A DNA stretch of 12,009 nucleotides from Brevipalpus yothersi (lineage: Eukaryota; Arthropoda; Arachnida; Trombidiformes; Tenuipalpidae), in contig QZCP01000528.1 in NCBI GenBank assembly GCA_003956705.1, positions 12,442 through 24,450 of the forward strand. The letters run 5' to 3'. The stretch's first letter is position 1. Each line of letters begins with the position of its first letter. Below, one piece after another: positions 1-7,598 of this stretch. The notes under the pieces were generated by a model that saw nothing but the letters and a program-made list of their open reading frames with translations, did no database searches and was not told the origin of the DNA. A program made the translations under genes and the position numbers.

Positions 1-54
<54 letters not shown>
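1..54. repeat. (GA)n microsatellite at left end
   Basis: Uninterrupted GA dinucleotide repeat, 27 units, ending where the sequence becomes unique at position 55. In the direction of the minus-strand Hox genes it reads as (TC)n, deep in the presumed intron. It probably marks the point where an assembly stopped. Confidence 0.97.
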
Positions 55-57
<3 letters not shown>

Positions 58-419
58 AGAGAGCTCAACATGAAGTGTCAAGGATAAAGTGGAAAATCAT
101 CGAATGAATCTATATATACTGTGTACATGTTTCCACATTGAAAAAGCTTTCTCACGAATAACAAGATCTTTCACTTATCACATTTGCTGACAAAATAGAG
201 TATTTTAAAATGGAAAATACCAATGGAAACTTCTATCACCATGAAAACATTCATTCAACTTGAATATCTCTCTCATCCCACATACATACACACATGCACA
301 CATGCACACATGCACACTCGTTCATGGACACACACGTACATTCTTCTTGTCAGTATAGGTACAAAGTGAACAGAGACTGGAAAAATGTGATGATGTATGG
401 AAACAATTGTAATACTCAC
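55..419 (-). other. intron sequence downstream of the labial exon
   Basis: This is the start of the intron following the labial-type exon (donor GT at 419-418 on the minus strand), and also presumed Deformed intron. It is AT-rich and I see no coding segment and no homeobox. It contains three tandem copies of an 8-bp unit (291-314). Confidence 0.6.
291..314. repeat. short tandem repeat, three 8-bp copies
   Basis: Three exact consecutive copies of CACATGCA, followed by a partial fourth, next to further CA-rich sequence. It lies within the presumed labial intron. No function is apparent. Confidence 0.9.
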
Positions 420-900
420 TTGCTTTGGGTACATTTCGTTTCACTTGCATCCACTTATAACTTTGTTGATTAACTGATGATGAGTTATTAATCGATGTTA
501 CACCGTGAATCGATTGGCGTCCAGTAATGTGTGGTGCTCTTGTGTGTATATGATGATGGTGATGATGGTGGGCAGGATGATGTAGATGGGATGCTGCATG
601 ATTCAAATACGGTGAACCATTTAATTGGCCACAATTCATGTCCGTGTAGGTAGGTGTACCATCGGTTGGATATGGACTGAGGCCAGTGTGTTGGACTGGT
701 ATGACACCATTTCGTCTCGATAAACTTGGATCCAGATAGGTATATTGAGCGGTCACTGGTGGAGCGGACACTGTCCGCATCACTGAACAATCGGAAAAAG
801 TAGATATGTCTGGATGGACGGAAGGCACTTGAACACTGTCACTACCATAGTGGTCCACATGATTCACTATACTTGGACTTGTTGTCAATGTGTTACTCAT
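420..900 (-). CDS. lab: labial (Hox1) homeotic protein, first coding exon (partial)
   Basis: This exon encodes the N-terminal 160 residues of a Hox1/labial transcription factor, a nuclear homeodomain protein for anterior head patterning. The diagnostic feature is the labial hexapeptide region at residues 148-160, YKWMQVKRNVPKA; the K-W-M-x-x-K-R-N-x-P-K form is specific to labial/Hox1, where it contacts Extradenticle/PBX. Upstream are Ser/Thr/Pro-rich sequence, a YTDMNCG stretch resembling the labial N-terminal Tyr motif, and a run of seven histidines. The exon ends in phase 1 at a donor reading CAA|GTGAGT on the minus strand, GT at 419-418. I chose ATG at 900 because an in-frame stop lies at 948-946 with no other in-frame ATG between; an upstream coding exon is still possible. 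The homeobox exon is absent and must lie beyond the left end. At 160 residues before the homeobox exon it is short for the family. Confidence 0.85.
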
Positions 901-923
901 GCCACGCACTTCGCTTGGATTAT

Positions 924-990
924 CTATGTACCGGAATAGATTAATTCACAATTAATCATATGCATATTTATTTTTCTGAAAAAAACAAGA
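924..990 (-). promoter_or_regulatory. candidate 3' splice acceptors in front of the labial ORF
   Basis: On the minus strand a strong pyrimidine tract ending in CAG (AG at 977-976) lies 75 nt upstream of the labial ATG. The leader it would create contains an in-frame stop, so it would be a 5'-UTR acceptor. A second, weaker AG at 925-924 would open an exon from 923 that is in frame with labial if the preceding exon ends in phase 1. These signals suggest that labial may have a 5' leader spliced from further upstream, where the Deformed exon lies. This is inferred from motif only. Confidence 0.4.
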
Positions 991-1157
991 ATCTTATGCA
1001 TTCCGAGGCGATGTATCATCATTTTCATGATATACACTTCCATTATCTGCGAAAAGCTCCAAAATCTCATATGAGGCTGATTAAGGTTGCTTTTCAAAAT
1101 TGATGATGCTACTATTGTTATTATTATCATCATGATGTTTTGATTTGTCCAACTTAC

Positions 1158-1953
1158 CTTGATTAACGTGAACTTTTTTCATCCACGAGTATATTGAATG
1201 ATTTGATCCTGGATCTGATCCACTGGCCTCTGAATTTGAGCCTGTGTTGCTAGTAATTGCACAGTCGGACGGGGATTGAGGCTCTTTGATTTCGACAAGA
1301 TTGTGACTTCGTGGTGACGAAGATCGCTGTACCGGGAATGCCGAGGAAGTTGGCGATGAAACTCGAGCAACATGTGGATGAAGTGATGATAAATGAGAGG
1401 TCAAATGATGAGATTGTGTTTGATGTTGCCCTAAATGATGTGACTGGCCACCAACACTATCGATACCAATACCACTGGTGTTACCATTGCCACTTCCACC
1501 GCCTCCACCACCATCGACCATAGAGCCGACAGTGGACACAGGTGAGGTGGCCATGGCCAGTGATGCTGATGTTGCAGAACACTGATTATAATATTGATGG
1601 GGATGAGGATGGGTTGGCTGGTGTGTGAGTCCATGGTGATGTTGATTTTGTAGGGATTGATGTTGATGATAAGATGATGCTGTCAATGCTGCTGCCGCTG
1701 GATGGTGATGATTGGGATGATGAGAGTATGCAGCAGCCAGATTGGCAGCATGTTGTGGGTGATAATGATGATTATATCCAAAGTGAGCATTGTTCGTGGT
1801 CACCGAAGAAGGTCCGACCGAGGCCGCAGCGGCCGCATCGGCATAAAATTCGGATATATAACTGCCATGTGAATACGAATCGCTGGGTGGAAACTTGGGA
1901 TCCCCGGCCGAATAGGCCGCTGTCGGACTCGAGTCCATCAGAAACGAACTCAT
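1158..1953 (-). CDS. Dfd: Deformed (Hox4) homeotic protein, first coding exon (partial)
   Basis: This encodes 265 N-terminal residues of a Hox4/Deformed nuclear transcription factor that patterns the gnathal segments. The N-terminal box MSSFLM followed by DPKFPP (from about residue 17) is the Hox4-class signature, and the end of the exon carries the hexapeptide region IYSWMKKVHVNQ at residues 254-265, matching the Hox4 W-M-K-K-V-H-V pattern. The middle is low complexity: poly-Ala, His/Tyr/Pro-rich, a run of six glycines, and a Ser-rich acidic stretch before the hexapeptide. The exon ends in phase 1 at a consensus donor CAAG|GTAAGT (GT at 1157-1156). I chose ATG at 1953 to match the family; an in-frame ATG two codons upstream at 1959 would add Met-Val. 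The usual Pro of YPWM is Ser here. The homeobox exon is not in the window, and the labial exon lies downstream within the presumed intron. Confidence 0.88.
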
Positions 1954-2248
1954 CACCATTAATTTTGAGGTGAATTGGATGGAAATAATTTTTCTTCTCT
2001 CGATCCACCAACAACACACTCACTGCCAACTTTCCAGGCTCCACCTCCAAGTGTATTAGCATAACCACGTGACTTGCTCTCCACCAATTGTGTGTACTCA
2101 AAGGTGGATGAAAAGTGATTGGGTAACCTCCCTCATAGGTTCTGGTATACTTCACTTGCTCCTCCCACTTATCTCTCGGAACGCTTTTGCCAGCCTTCTC
2201 TCTCGCTTTTGTAGCGCATCTCGTATTGCTCTCTCTTCCTCTTTCTTT

Positions 2249-2266
2249 CTCTCTCTCTCTCTCTCT
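2249..2266. repeat. (CT)9 tract upstream of Dfd
   Basis: Pure CT repeat inside a pyrimidine-rich stretch about 300 nt upstream of the Dfd ATG. Read from the Dfd strand it is (GA)n. In insects such tracts at Hox promoters are bound by GAGA factor; that role is only inferred here. Confidence 0.85.
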
Positions 2267-2406
2267 TTCATTTCACGTTCTGCCTCACCCTTTCGTTCTG
2301 CTAGTGAAGAGCCGCCAATCGAACGATTCTGGATGAGAATTTTAGGACAAATTTTCCCGACAAATCATGGGTTTGCCGGCTGAGCTTATTTCATCTTCAC
2401 CAATTT

Positions 2407-2427
2407 TCTCTCTCTCTCTCTCTCTCT
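2407..2427. repeat. (TC)n tract in the Dfd/MED8 spacer
   Basis: Second near-pure TC repeat, about 21 nt, roughly 450 nt upstream of Dfd. It may be a GAGA-type element or simply a microsatellite. Confidence 0.85.
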
Positions 2428-2999
2428 TGCTGGAATTTTGATTGTATACACCAGAAAATTACAGGGCTCTCAAAGTGAGCAAAAAGTTTCCAGATTTCAT
2501 AATCCTCAGGCTATTATAGTTGTTCTTCTTGTTGCTTTTCATTTTTTCTCCTTCTTCCAACATGTAGTTGGAACATGTTACAAGACTTCAGATATCTTCG
2601 TTTAATTACTAGAATCTCAGTCCACTCCTTACACTATCATGGAAGAGTGCTCTGAATTATTCTCAGAAAAATTTTGAATCCTGAGAATGCAACTTTATTT
2701 CGGTAAAATCTTCCCAAGCATTATCATTGCCATCAACTTTTGCTCAGAATTTCGGACATTCTGTGGAATCATTGGAAGAATTAAATCAATAGAAACTTTT
2801 CGCAGAACTTTTGTCAAGGAAAAAATTTTTTTTCCAAAATCTCGCTTACCACGCCATCTCGTGTCTCTCTATTAAAGTAATCAACCGGTTCAAAACAAAT
2901 TTTGAAACATTTTTTGTGTTTGATTTAACTGAATTGATTAACTAATAAGTTTGTGATTTAATCATAATGGATTATCATCATTATTGGTGAAAAATTTAG

Positions 3000-3170
3000 G
3001 TAATGTATTGCAATAAATTGTGGAAGATATTCTTTCTTGTCTGATGGTTGAATATGAACTGCCTTCTGTATGATGATAATTAACCAGGATTCAGTTGTAT
3101 TGTGAATGATGCTTGTTATGAGAATTGTTTTTGATTTATTTTATTTTCATTTTCTCTTCTGTTAATTCAG
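3000..3170 (+). other. putative 5'-UTR intron of MED8
   Basis: A donor TTTAG|GTAATG (GT at 3000-3001) and a pyrimidine-rich acceptor ending TTAATTCAG (AG at 3169-3170) bracket 171 nt immediately upstream of the MED8 coding exon. The acceptor is convincing. The donor is one plausible partner among several possibilities. Confidence 0.45.
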
Positions 3171-3187
3171 AGTATCTTATAATAGTC

Positions 3188-3940
3188 ATGGAAAGAGAGG
3201 AAAAGATATTAGATGTTGCCTTGGAGGCTCTCATATCACGTTGTCAAGATTTGAAAAACTCTCTCACATCATTTTTGGCCAGGCTGGAAAATGATTACCA
3301 AAATCTGGATTGGCCTGGTTTTTTGGATAATTTTGCCCTCCTATCTGGTCAGATAAACAATATGATGAAAGTTTTGAAGAATGACAAAACACCTCAACTA
3401 CGAAATCGTGTACTGCTGCCACTCAAATTATCACCCGATAGAGATGAAGATTTAGCCAAATTAACTGAGGGTCGAGTGTCTTTTTTCAATCACGAAATGG
3501 TACCAGATTATTTGCGAACCAAGCTGGAGCCTGACATAGAAGCTCGTGAAAATTTATTTCTCACCAAAGCTAATTCAATTAATCCTGATACAGCTCAAAA
3601 ACAGATCACCAGTGTAAATAAGATTGCTAATCACATAATTGAAGCTGTTAAAAATGCTAAAGATGAATGGGAAAGTGAGTCTAATCAAAGGCATACACTT
3701 CAACCGACATTTAGTGTTCAAGATACCAACACCATGATTGCTGCGATTAGTTTGGGTAAAGATTTGAAGCCAGCTTCCATGGTACCTCAAAAGCCTCAAC
3801 CTCCAGTATCGATGCCCGCTCAGCCCACTTTAGGACCTGGTCCTGGTTCTGGTCCTGGTCCTCGACCGGGCGGTAAAGCGCCAACCATCAAAACAAACAT
3901 CAAGTCAGCATCATCGGTCAATCCTTACTCACGATCATAA
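3188..3940 (+). CDS. MED8: Mediator of RNA polymerase II transcription subunit 8
   Basis: 250-residue nuclear protein of the Mediator head module, where it joins MED18 and MED20 and helps couple activators to RNA polymerase II. The match to metazoan MED8 is clear along its length: MEREEK at the start, the helical segment around residues 41-55 (DWPGFLDNFALLSGQ), LTEGR near 92, and the conserved VPDYLRTK at 105-112. The tail has a Gly-Pro-rich linker (about 216-229) and the conserved end KTNIKSA...NPY. Length is close to the fly and human proteins (about 250-270). I start at the ATG before EREEK because family members begin there and its context (G at -3, G at +4) is good; a longer open frame back to 3125 crosses an obvious splice acceptor at 3170. 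The coding sequence is a single exon. It converges on BPNT2 and diverges from Dfd. Confidence 0.95.
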   Translation: MEREEKILDVALEALISRCQDLKNSLTSFLARLENDYQNLDWPGFLDNFALLSGQINNMMKVLKNDKTPQLRNRVLLPLKLSPDRDEDLAKLTEGRVSFFNHEMVPDYLRTKLEPDIEARENLFLTKANSINPDTAQKQITSVNKIANHIIEAVKNAKDEWESESNQRHTLQPTFSVQDTNTMIAAISLGKDLKPASMVPQKPQPPVSMPAQPTLGPGPGSGPGPRPGGKAPTIKTNIKSASSVNPYSRS

Positions 3941-3988
3941 TGACAGTAATTCGGACAAATTTGAAAGTGTTTATGCTCTATTGGCACT

Positions 3989-3994
3989 AATAAA
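3989..3994 (+). terminator. poly(A) signal of MED8
   Basis: AATAAA 48 nt after the MED8 stop codon, followed by T-rich sequence. This would give a short 3' UTR that ends before the BPNT2 coding region. Confidence 0.7.
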
Positions 3995-4035
3995 TTGATT
4001 CTTTTTACATTTAAAAATCGATTTGTACAAAGATT

Positions 4036-4057
4036 TCAACTCCAAATTTGGAGTTGA
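4036..4057. repeat. perfect 22-bp palindrome between convergent genes
   Basis: Positions 4036-4046 are the exact reverse complement of 4047-4057, with no spacer; the centre is CAAATTTG. It lies between the MED8 poly(A) signal and the BPNT2 stop codon, where both transcripts should end. Confidence 0.9.
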
Positions 4058-4172
4058 GTGAAGGAATGGTTACTTGGAATGCTACCAATACTATGCCAAA
4101 AATTTGTTTCTGCAGCTAATATCGAGACAAGCATTCAGAAAAATTGGAATATTGCAAAGCTGCGAGAAGGGA

Positions 4173-5349
4173 TCAGTTCTGAATCACTTTAAGACCAGAC
4201 AAAGATTTGAGAAGCTTTTCGTGGTCAACTCTCAGGGTTGCCAAGATACCCTCTTTATTCCATACATCTCCAGTATCAGTATAGTTAATTTGAGCACCAT
4301 TGAGATCAGTCATGGTTCCGGAAAGAGATGAACTTCTTGAGATCGAATTGAGTATAGCATTTGGTGCACAAATGTCCCACTTTTTGATCGCAGTTCGATG
4401 AATGTAAGCATCGGCTTGACCCTTGATCAATTGTAAAGTTTTGTATCCTGAGCCACCAGCGCTAATTATATCATAATCACTTTTATACACTTTTGCGATC
4501 TCTTTTTGAATATCACCCGCATGAGAACGTGATACAATAAAGCGCAGTTTTGATGAATTTCGAACTTGTTTTTCGGAAAAATTAATCACTCTCTCTTCTA
4601 GTGAATCAGACAGACCAAAGTCTTTCCATGCCCAGTAAGTTTCTTGTGTGAAAGGTTCATGAATAATTCCTATTGTTGCAACTCCATTAACAGCAACACA
4701 AGCCATGGTTGTTACGTATTGGGTAAGATTTTCGGTATACTCTTGGGTCGCATCCAGTGGATCAATCCACACCATAAGACTTTCCATTGGCACTAAACTA
4801 CTTGATAATTGATGAATATCATCTGCATACAAAAGATCTTGAAGTTCACCGAAAGGTAAAAAGTATCCATCACTTTCGGGTGCTTGTTTTTCTTCCGATA
4901 TGATCTTTAGGCCCGGAAATTTGGCTGACACTTGAAGGACCATCATTTGATGAGATCTCAGATCACCTTCGGTTAATAGTTCATCTTTGCCTTCATCAGT
5001 TTTACCCTTTGATTTTGTGTGCAAATGCTTATCTCTCAGGACATTGCTTACCTCTTTGCCACCTCTTTCCGCAGCACGAATCAAAGTTATTAGTAATGTT
5101 TTGAGATCAATTGAAGGTTGGCTAAACACCGAGAGTAAATTGTTAATGTTAGATTAATTATTGGACATCAATCAGAAGACTCGTAACATACCTGTCTTGA
5201 TTTCCGAAAACTTCTCTCCTACGCTGCTTAAGACTTTGTAGAGCATCATTTGTGATTGATGTTGATGAGTACAAAAGATAAAAACTGACACATATAATAC
5301 ACAATACTACAAAACCCAATGGGTTAAGTCTGATCATGTAAGGCCACAT
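4173..5349 (-). CDS. BPNT2: Golgi-resident PAP phosphatase (inositol monophosphatase domain-containing 1)
   Basis: Two coding exons on the minus strand, 5349-5192 and 5121-4173, joined across a 70-nt intron (donor CAG|GTATGT, acceptor TTTAG|C, phase 2 on both sides), give 368 residues; human BPNT2/IMPAD1 is about 359. The enzyme hydrolyses 3'-phosphoadenosine 5'-phosphate, the by-product of sulfotransferases, to AMP in the Golgi lumen. The N-terminus is a type II signal anchor (hydrophobic about residues 11-27), and IRLNPLG matches the vertebrate start. The metal-binding and catalytic motifs of the Li-sensitive phosphatase family are present: Glu pair at 129-130, WIDPLDATQEY with Asp173 and Asp176, and KWDIC with Asp302. 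HTKSKGKT and SAGGSGYK segments also match the family. Where the vertebrate protein has CAGNAI this one has CAPNAI. I see no canonical poly(A) signal downstream. Confidence 0.95.
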
Positions 5350-6449
5350 GCTTTTACGGTATCACCGATCAGGCCAATTAGATTTGTATTCACTGGCAGT
5401 TAATAATAATACATTGAGTATGGAATACGATTTGATGGAATTTTTCTCGACAATTAATTGATCAATCTCTCGAGTCCAAAGTAGCTACTATTCATCTCGA
5501 TAGTGAGCCCGACATGATAATCATCTTAAGTATCCTCACACATGAACCAAATTAAATTGATTCGATTCCTAAGGTGGAGAAGAAAATGAAATCAGATTAA
5601 ACCCACAAAAAATTATCAAAAACAACACATCACAAGGCTCATCATCAAAGATAAACATTTCTCTTAAATAGTGGTAAAAAAATTACACAATTTAACACAA
5701 TACTCACAGATTTATGCATCGATTCACACCATTAAATCAGTGAATGATATCAATTGTGGTGATAAATAGGTGGAAAAAGTTGTTTCATGATGATCATCAA
5801 AACTGGAATATATTCATGATAGTATATTCTGATTGATAAAGTTCCAAGTGAAGCTCATGAAATGAAATGATTTTGCGCTGAAATTCATTTCATCATCTCT
5901 GTCATCATCAGATGTTGATGTTGTCGGTGTATGTTGATGATAAATATTGGGCTTACATTGGCAATCCTCTTGATGTCACAAATGATTTATGCTTAAGTGG
6001 TCATTAATTGCTGTCTATTCAAATTACATTGTATCTGAACAACAATTCCTAACCATAATCGAAGATTTTAGATGAAAATTGAATCAATTTTCAAATGAGC
6101 GCGCTTGAGGCTTTAAAGTTTGGTTTATTTACATTCGAAAAGTTGTCCCATTAAAGCTTTGTAAAAGCGGAAAACTTGATGATTTTTTCGACTTGTTGAA
6201 TTCAATTTTCATGATATTATTGTTTCACGGAACAGTGGATGGGTTAATATCCTCTTCAACGATAATGATGGTTCATGGATGAGCCGGTGTATTGTGAAGA
6301 TTTTAGGTAAGAGAATTATTATTATTGGCCATTGCCTTTAAATCAGTACTCAATGTTTATGTTTATGTTGCTTCTCTCTTTCTTTAAGATTTTTATACTC
6401 TGTTTTGGAATCTTGATTGTTACTGTTTCCCTTGATCCTCATATCAACA
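5350..6449. promoter_or_regulatory. divergent spacer between BPNT2 and BIN3
   Basis: About 1.1 kb between two divergent genes, so it should contain both promoters and 5' UTRs. It is AT-rich and I find no convincing coding exon. A 10-bp inverted repeat (5857-5866 with 5884-5893) is present. Near the right side are a strong donor (GT at 6307-6308) and a pyrimidine-rich acceptor (AG at 6387-6388), which could form an 82-nt intron in the BIN3 5' UTR. A short ATG-started frame at 6275-6306 lies just before that donor. Confidence 0.4.
6307..6388 (+). other. putative 5'-UTR intron of BIN3
   Basis: The donor TTTTAG|GTAAGA and an acceptor with the tract CTTCTCTCTTTCTTTAAG bracket 82 nt. The resulting leader exon 6389-6457 would carry the BIN3 start codon at its end. 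Supported by splice motifs only. Confidence 0.4.
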
Positions 6450-6457
6450 ATGAGCTG
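6450..6457 (+). CDS. BIN3: first coding exon of BIN3 (8 nt)
   Basis: ATGAGCTG followed directly by the donor GTAAGA. It supplies Met, Ser and two bases of Trp; joined to the G at 6794 it reads MSWNPLRK, matching the MSW-x-P start of vertebrate BIN3. The agreement of phase, donor consensus and protein start makes this tiny exon convincing. Confidence 0.8.
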
Positions 6458-7598
6458 GTAAGATTAATTTTCATTTGGTTGCGTCTTGAGTGAAAGATAT
6501 CTGCATGATTTGTGCCAAATGTTGCTCAGAATTTCAACATTTTGTTGATTTGTTGATCATCAGTTGAATCAATTCGAATTTTCAAGATTTGCAAGTTCAT
6601 CGGAAAAATTCATCACTTTTCCAAGGGAATTTGAGAATTATACCTTATCATCGAAAATTGATAGGCTCAGGAGTGATTTATAGTTGGTAGTTATTTCGTC
6701 ATAGTAGAGCGTCATTTGATGGCGTAGATGATCATCATCAATTTGATCGAATTGACAAATGACATTGTCCTATTTGTTCGATTTATTCTCTAGGAATCCA
6801 TTGAGAAAAATTGCAGGAAAATCACATGGAAATGATCCTGAGGAAATACTTATCCAACTGGGAGGCCTTCCTGGAGTCATACAGAGTGATGAATTTGAAA
6901 AAATTAACCAAAAAGCTGCTAATGTTGAAGAATGGACCAAGAGAATCCATAGGAGCTCCAAGAAAATTAACGAAGGGATAATCAAAATGAATCAATTTGA
7001 AAGTCAACTGGCCAAGGATTTAGCTACAACATCTCTCTGTCAAGTTCATTTTCCTAAATTTCGAGAACTTGTCGAAGATTGGCATGATTTTATTCGCGAG
7101 ACAACTGAACAAGGCGATGATCTTGCTGTGGCCGTCCAAAAGATGGTTATTGATCCTACCAAAAAATATCAAACATTAGCCACCGATGTTAGAGGTATCC
7201 TCAAGAAACATGAGCAAACTTGGGAAAATCTCAATAAATTGAAAATCAAACAACAACAATTGGCAAAGAAGGACAAGACTGGTAGTATCTTCGTTCAAAT
7301 AGAGAACAACAAAACGCAGATTGCTAAAACTGAAGATGAATTGAAAAATCAAAGCAAAGTCATAACCGATCAAGTTCCAGCTGTTTTGGATTGTAGAGTG
7401 AAATATTTTCAACCATGCCTTGAAGGACTTATCAAGTCCAAGATTCTCTTCTGGGGCGACTCATTCAATGCTTTTAATTCTCATCCACGGATAAGTGAAT
7501 CTCAAAATTCTTGGAAATCGTGGAATGAATATTCTGCTAAGCAGACTGATCTTCTTGGATCGATCTCCTCACTTTCGATTGTAGAAGGATCAAAATGA
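6450..7598 (+). CDS. BIN3: bridging integrator 3, N-BAR domain protein
   Basis: Coding exons 6450-6457 and 6794-7598, separated by a 336-nt intron (acceptor TTCTCTAG|G, phase 2), give 270 residues; human BIN3 is 253. BIN3 is a cytoplasmic BAR protein that dimerises, binds curved membrane and affects actin organisation, and it lacks an SH3 domain. The BAR helices cover about residues 35-235 and are rich in Lys/Glu with coiled-coil character. Family-specific matches are the MSWNP start, KKDKTG near 161-166, KYFQPCLEGLIKSK at about 206-219, and the extreme C-terminus LSIVE. Compared with vertebrates there is an insertion of roughly 15-20 residues after residue 13 (around NDPEEILIQLGGLPG). The nearest exact AATAAA I noticed is about 780 nt downstream. 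It is divergent from BPNT2. An alternative, phase-compatible first exon at 6275-6306 would give a different N-terminus but resembles the family less. Confidence 0.9.

Larger units (their letters stand above)
1954..2999. promoter_or_regulatory. divergent spacer between Dfd and MED8
   Basis: This stretch separates the Dfd start (minus) from MED8 (plus) and should hold the Dfd 5' UTR and both promoters. I see no convincing coding region. Notable contents are two CT tracts (2249-2266 and 2407-2427), a broader pyrimidine-rich zone at 2190-2280, and a perfect 7-bp inverted repeat with a 5-nt loop at 2555-2573. The CT tracts read as GAGA on the Dfd strand. The exact transcription start sites cannot be placed by eye. 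Confidence 0.45.

Noticed and set aside
924..1133. 69-codon minus-strand frame between the two Hox exons
   Set aside because: It is AT-rich with no domain, overlaps the Dfd intron start, and reads through the strong acceptor at 977; it looks like chance.
1311..1973. Plus-strand open frames opposite the Dfd exon
   Set aside because: They are antisense shadows of the His/Gly/Ser-rich Dfd exon, whose repeats keep other frames open.
1772..2155. 127-codon minus-strand frame overlapping the Dfd start
   Set aside because: It is out of frame with the clear MSSFLM...DPKFPP Hox4 frame and has no recognisable domain.
2069..2383. 104-codon plus-strand Ser/Leu-rich frame
   Set aside because: It comes from the CT-rich tract upstream of Dfd; low complexity, no family resemblance.
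2687..2875. 62-codon plus-strand frame in the Dfd/MED8 spacer
   Set aside because: No domain or splice support, and it does not connect in phase to MED8 by any obvious donor.
3125..3187. Upstream extension of MED8 with a hydrophobic start resembling a signal peptide
   Set aside because: The segment is a pyrimidine-rich splice acceptor tract translated by chance; MED8 is nuclear and family members start at M-x-R-E-E-K.
5555..5575. Possible tRNA B-box-like sequence
   Set aside because: One mismatch to the B-box, with no matching A-box or cloverleaf upstream.
6759..6793. In-frame Met start of BIN3 at 6759
   Set aside because: It lies in the intron before the acceptor at 6793; the spliced MSWNP start fits the family far better.
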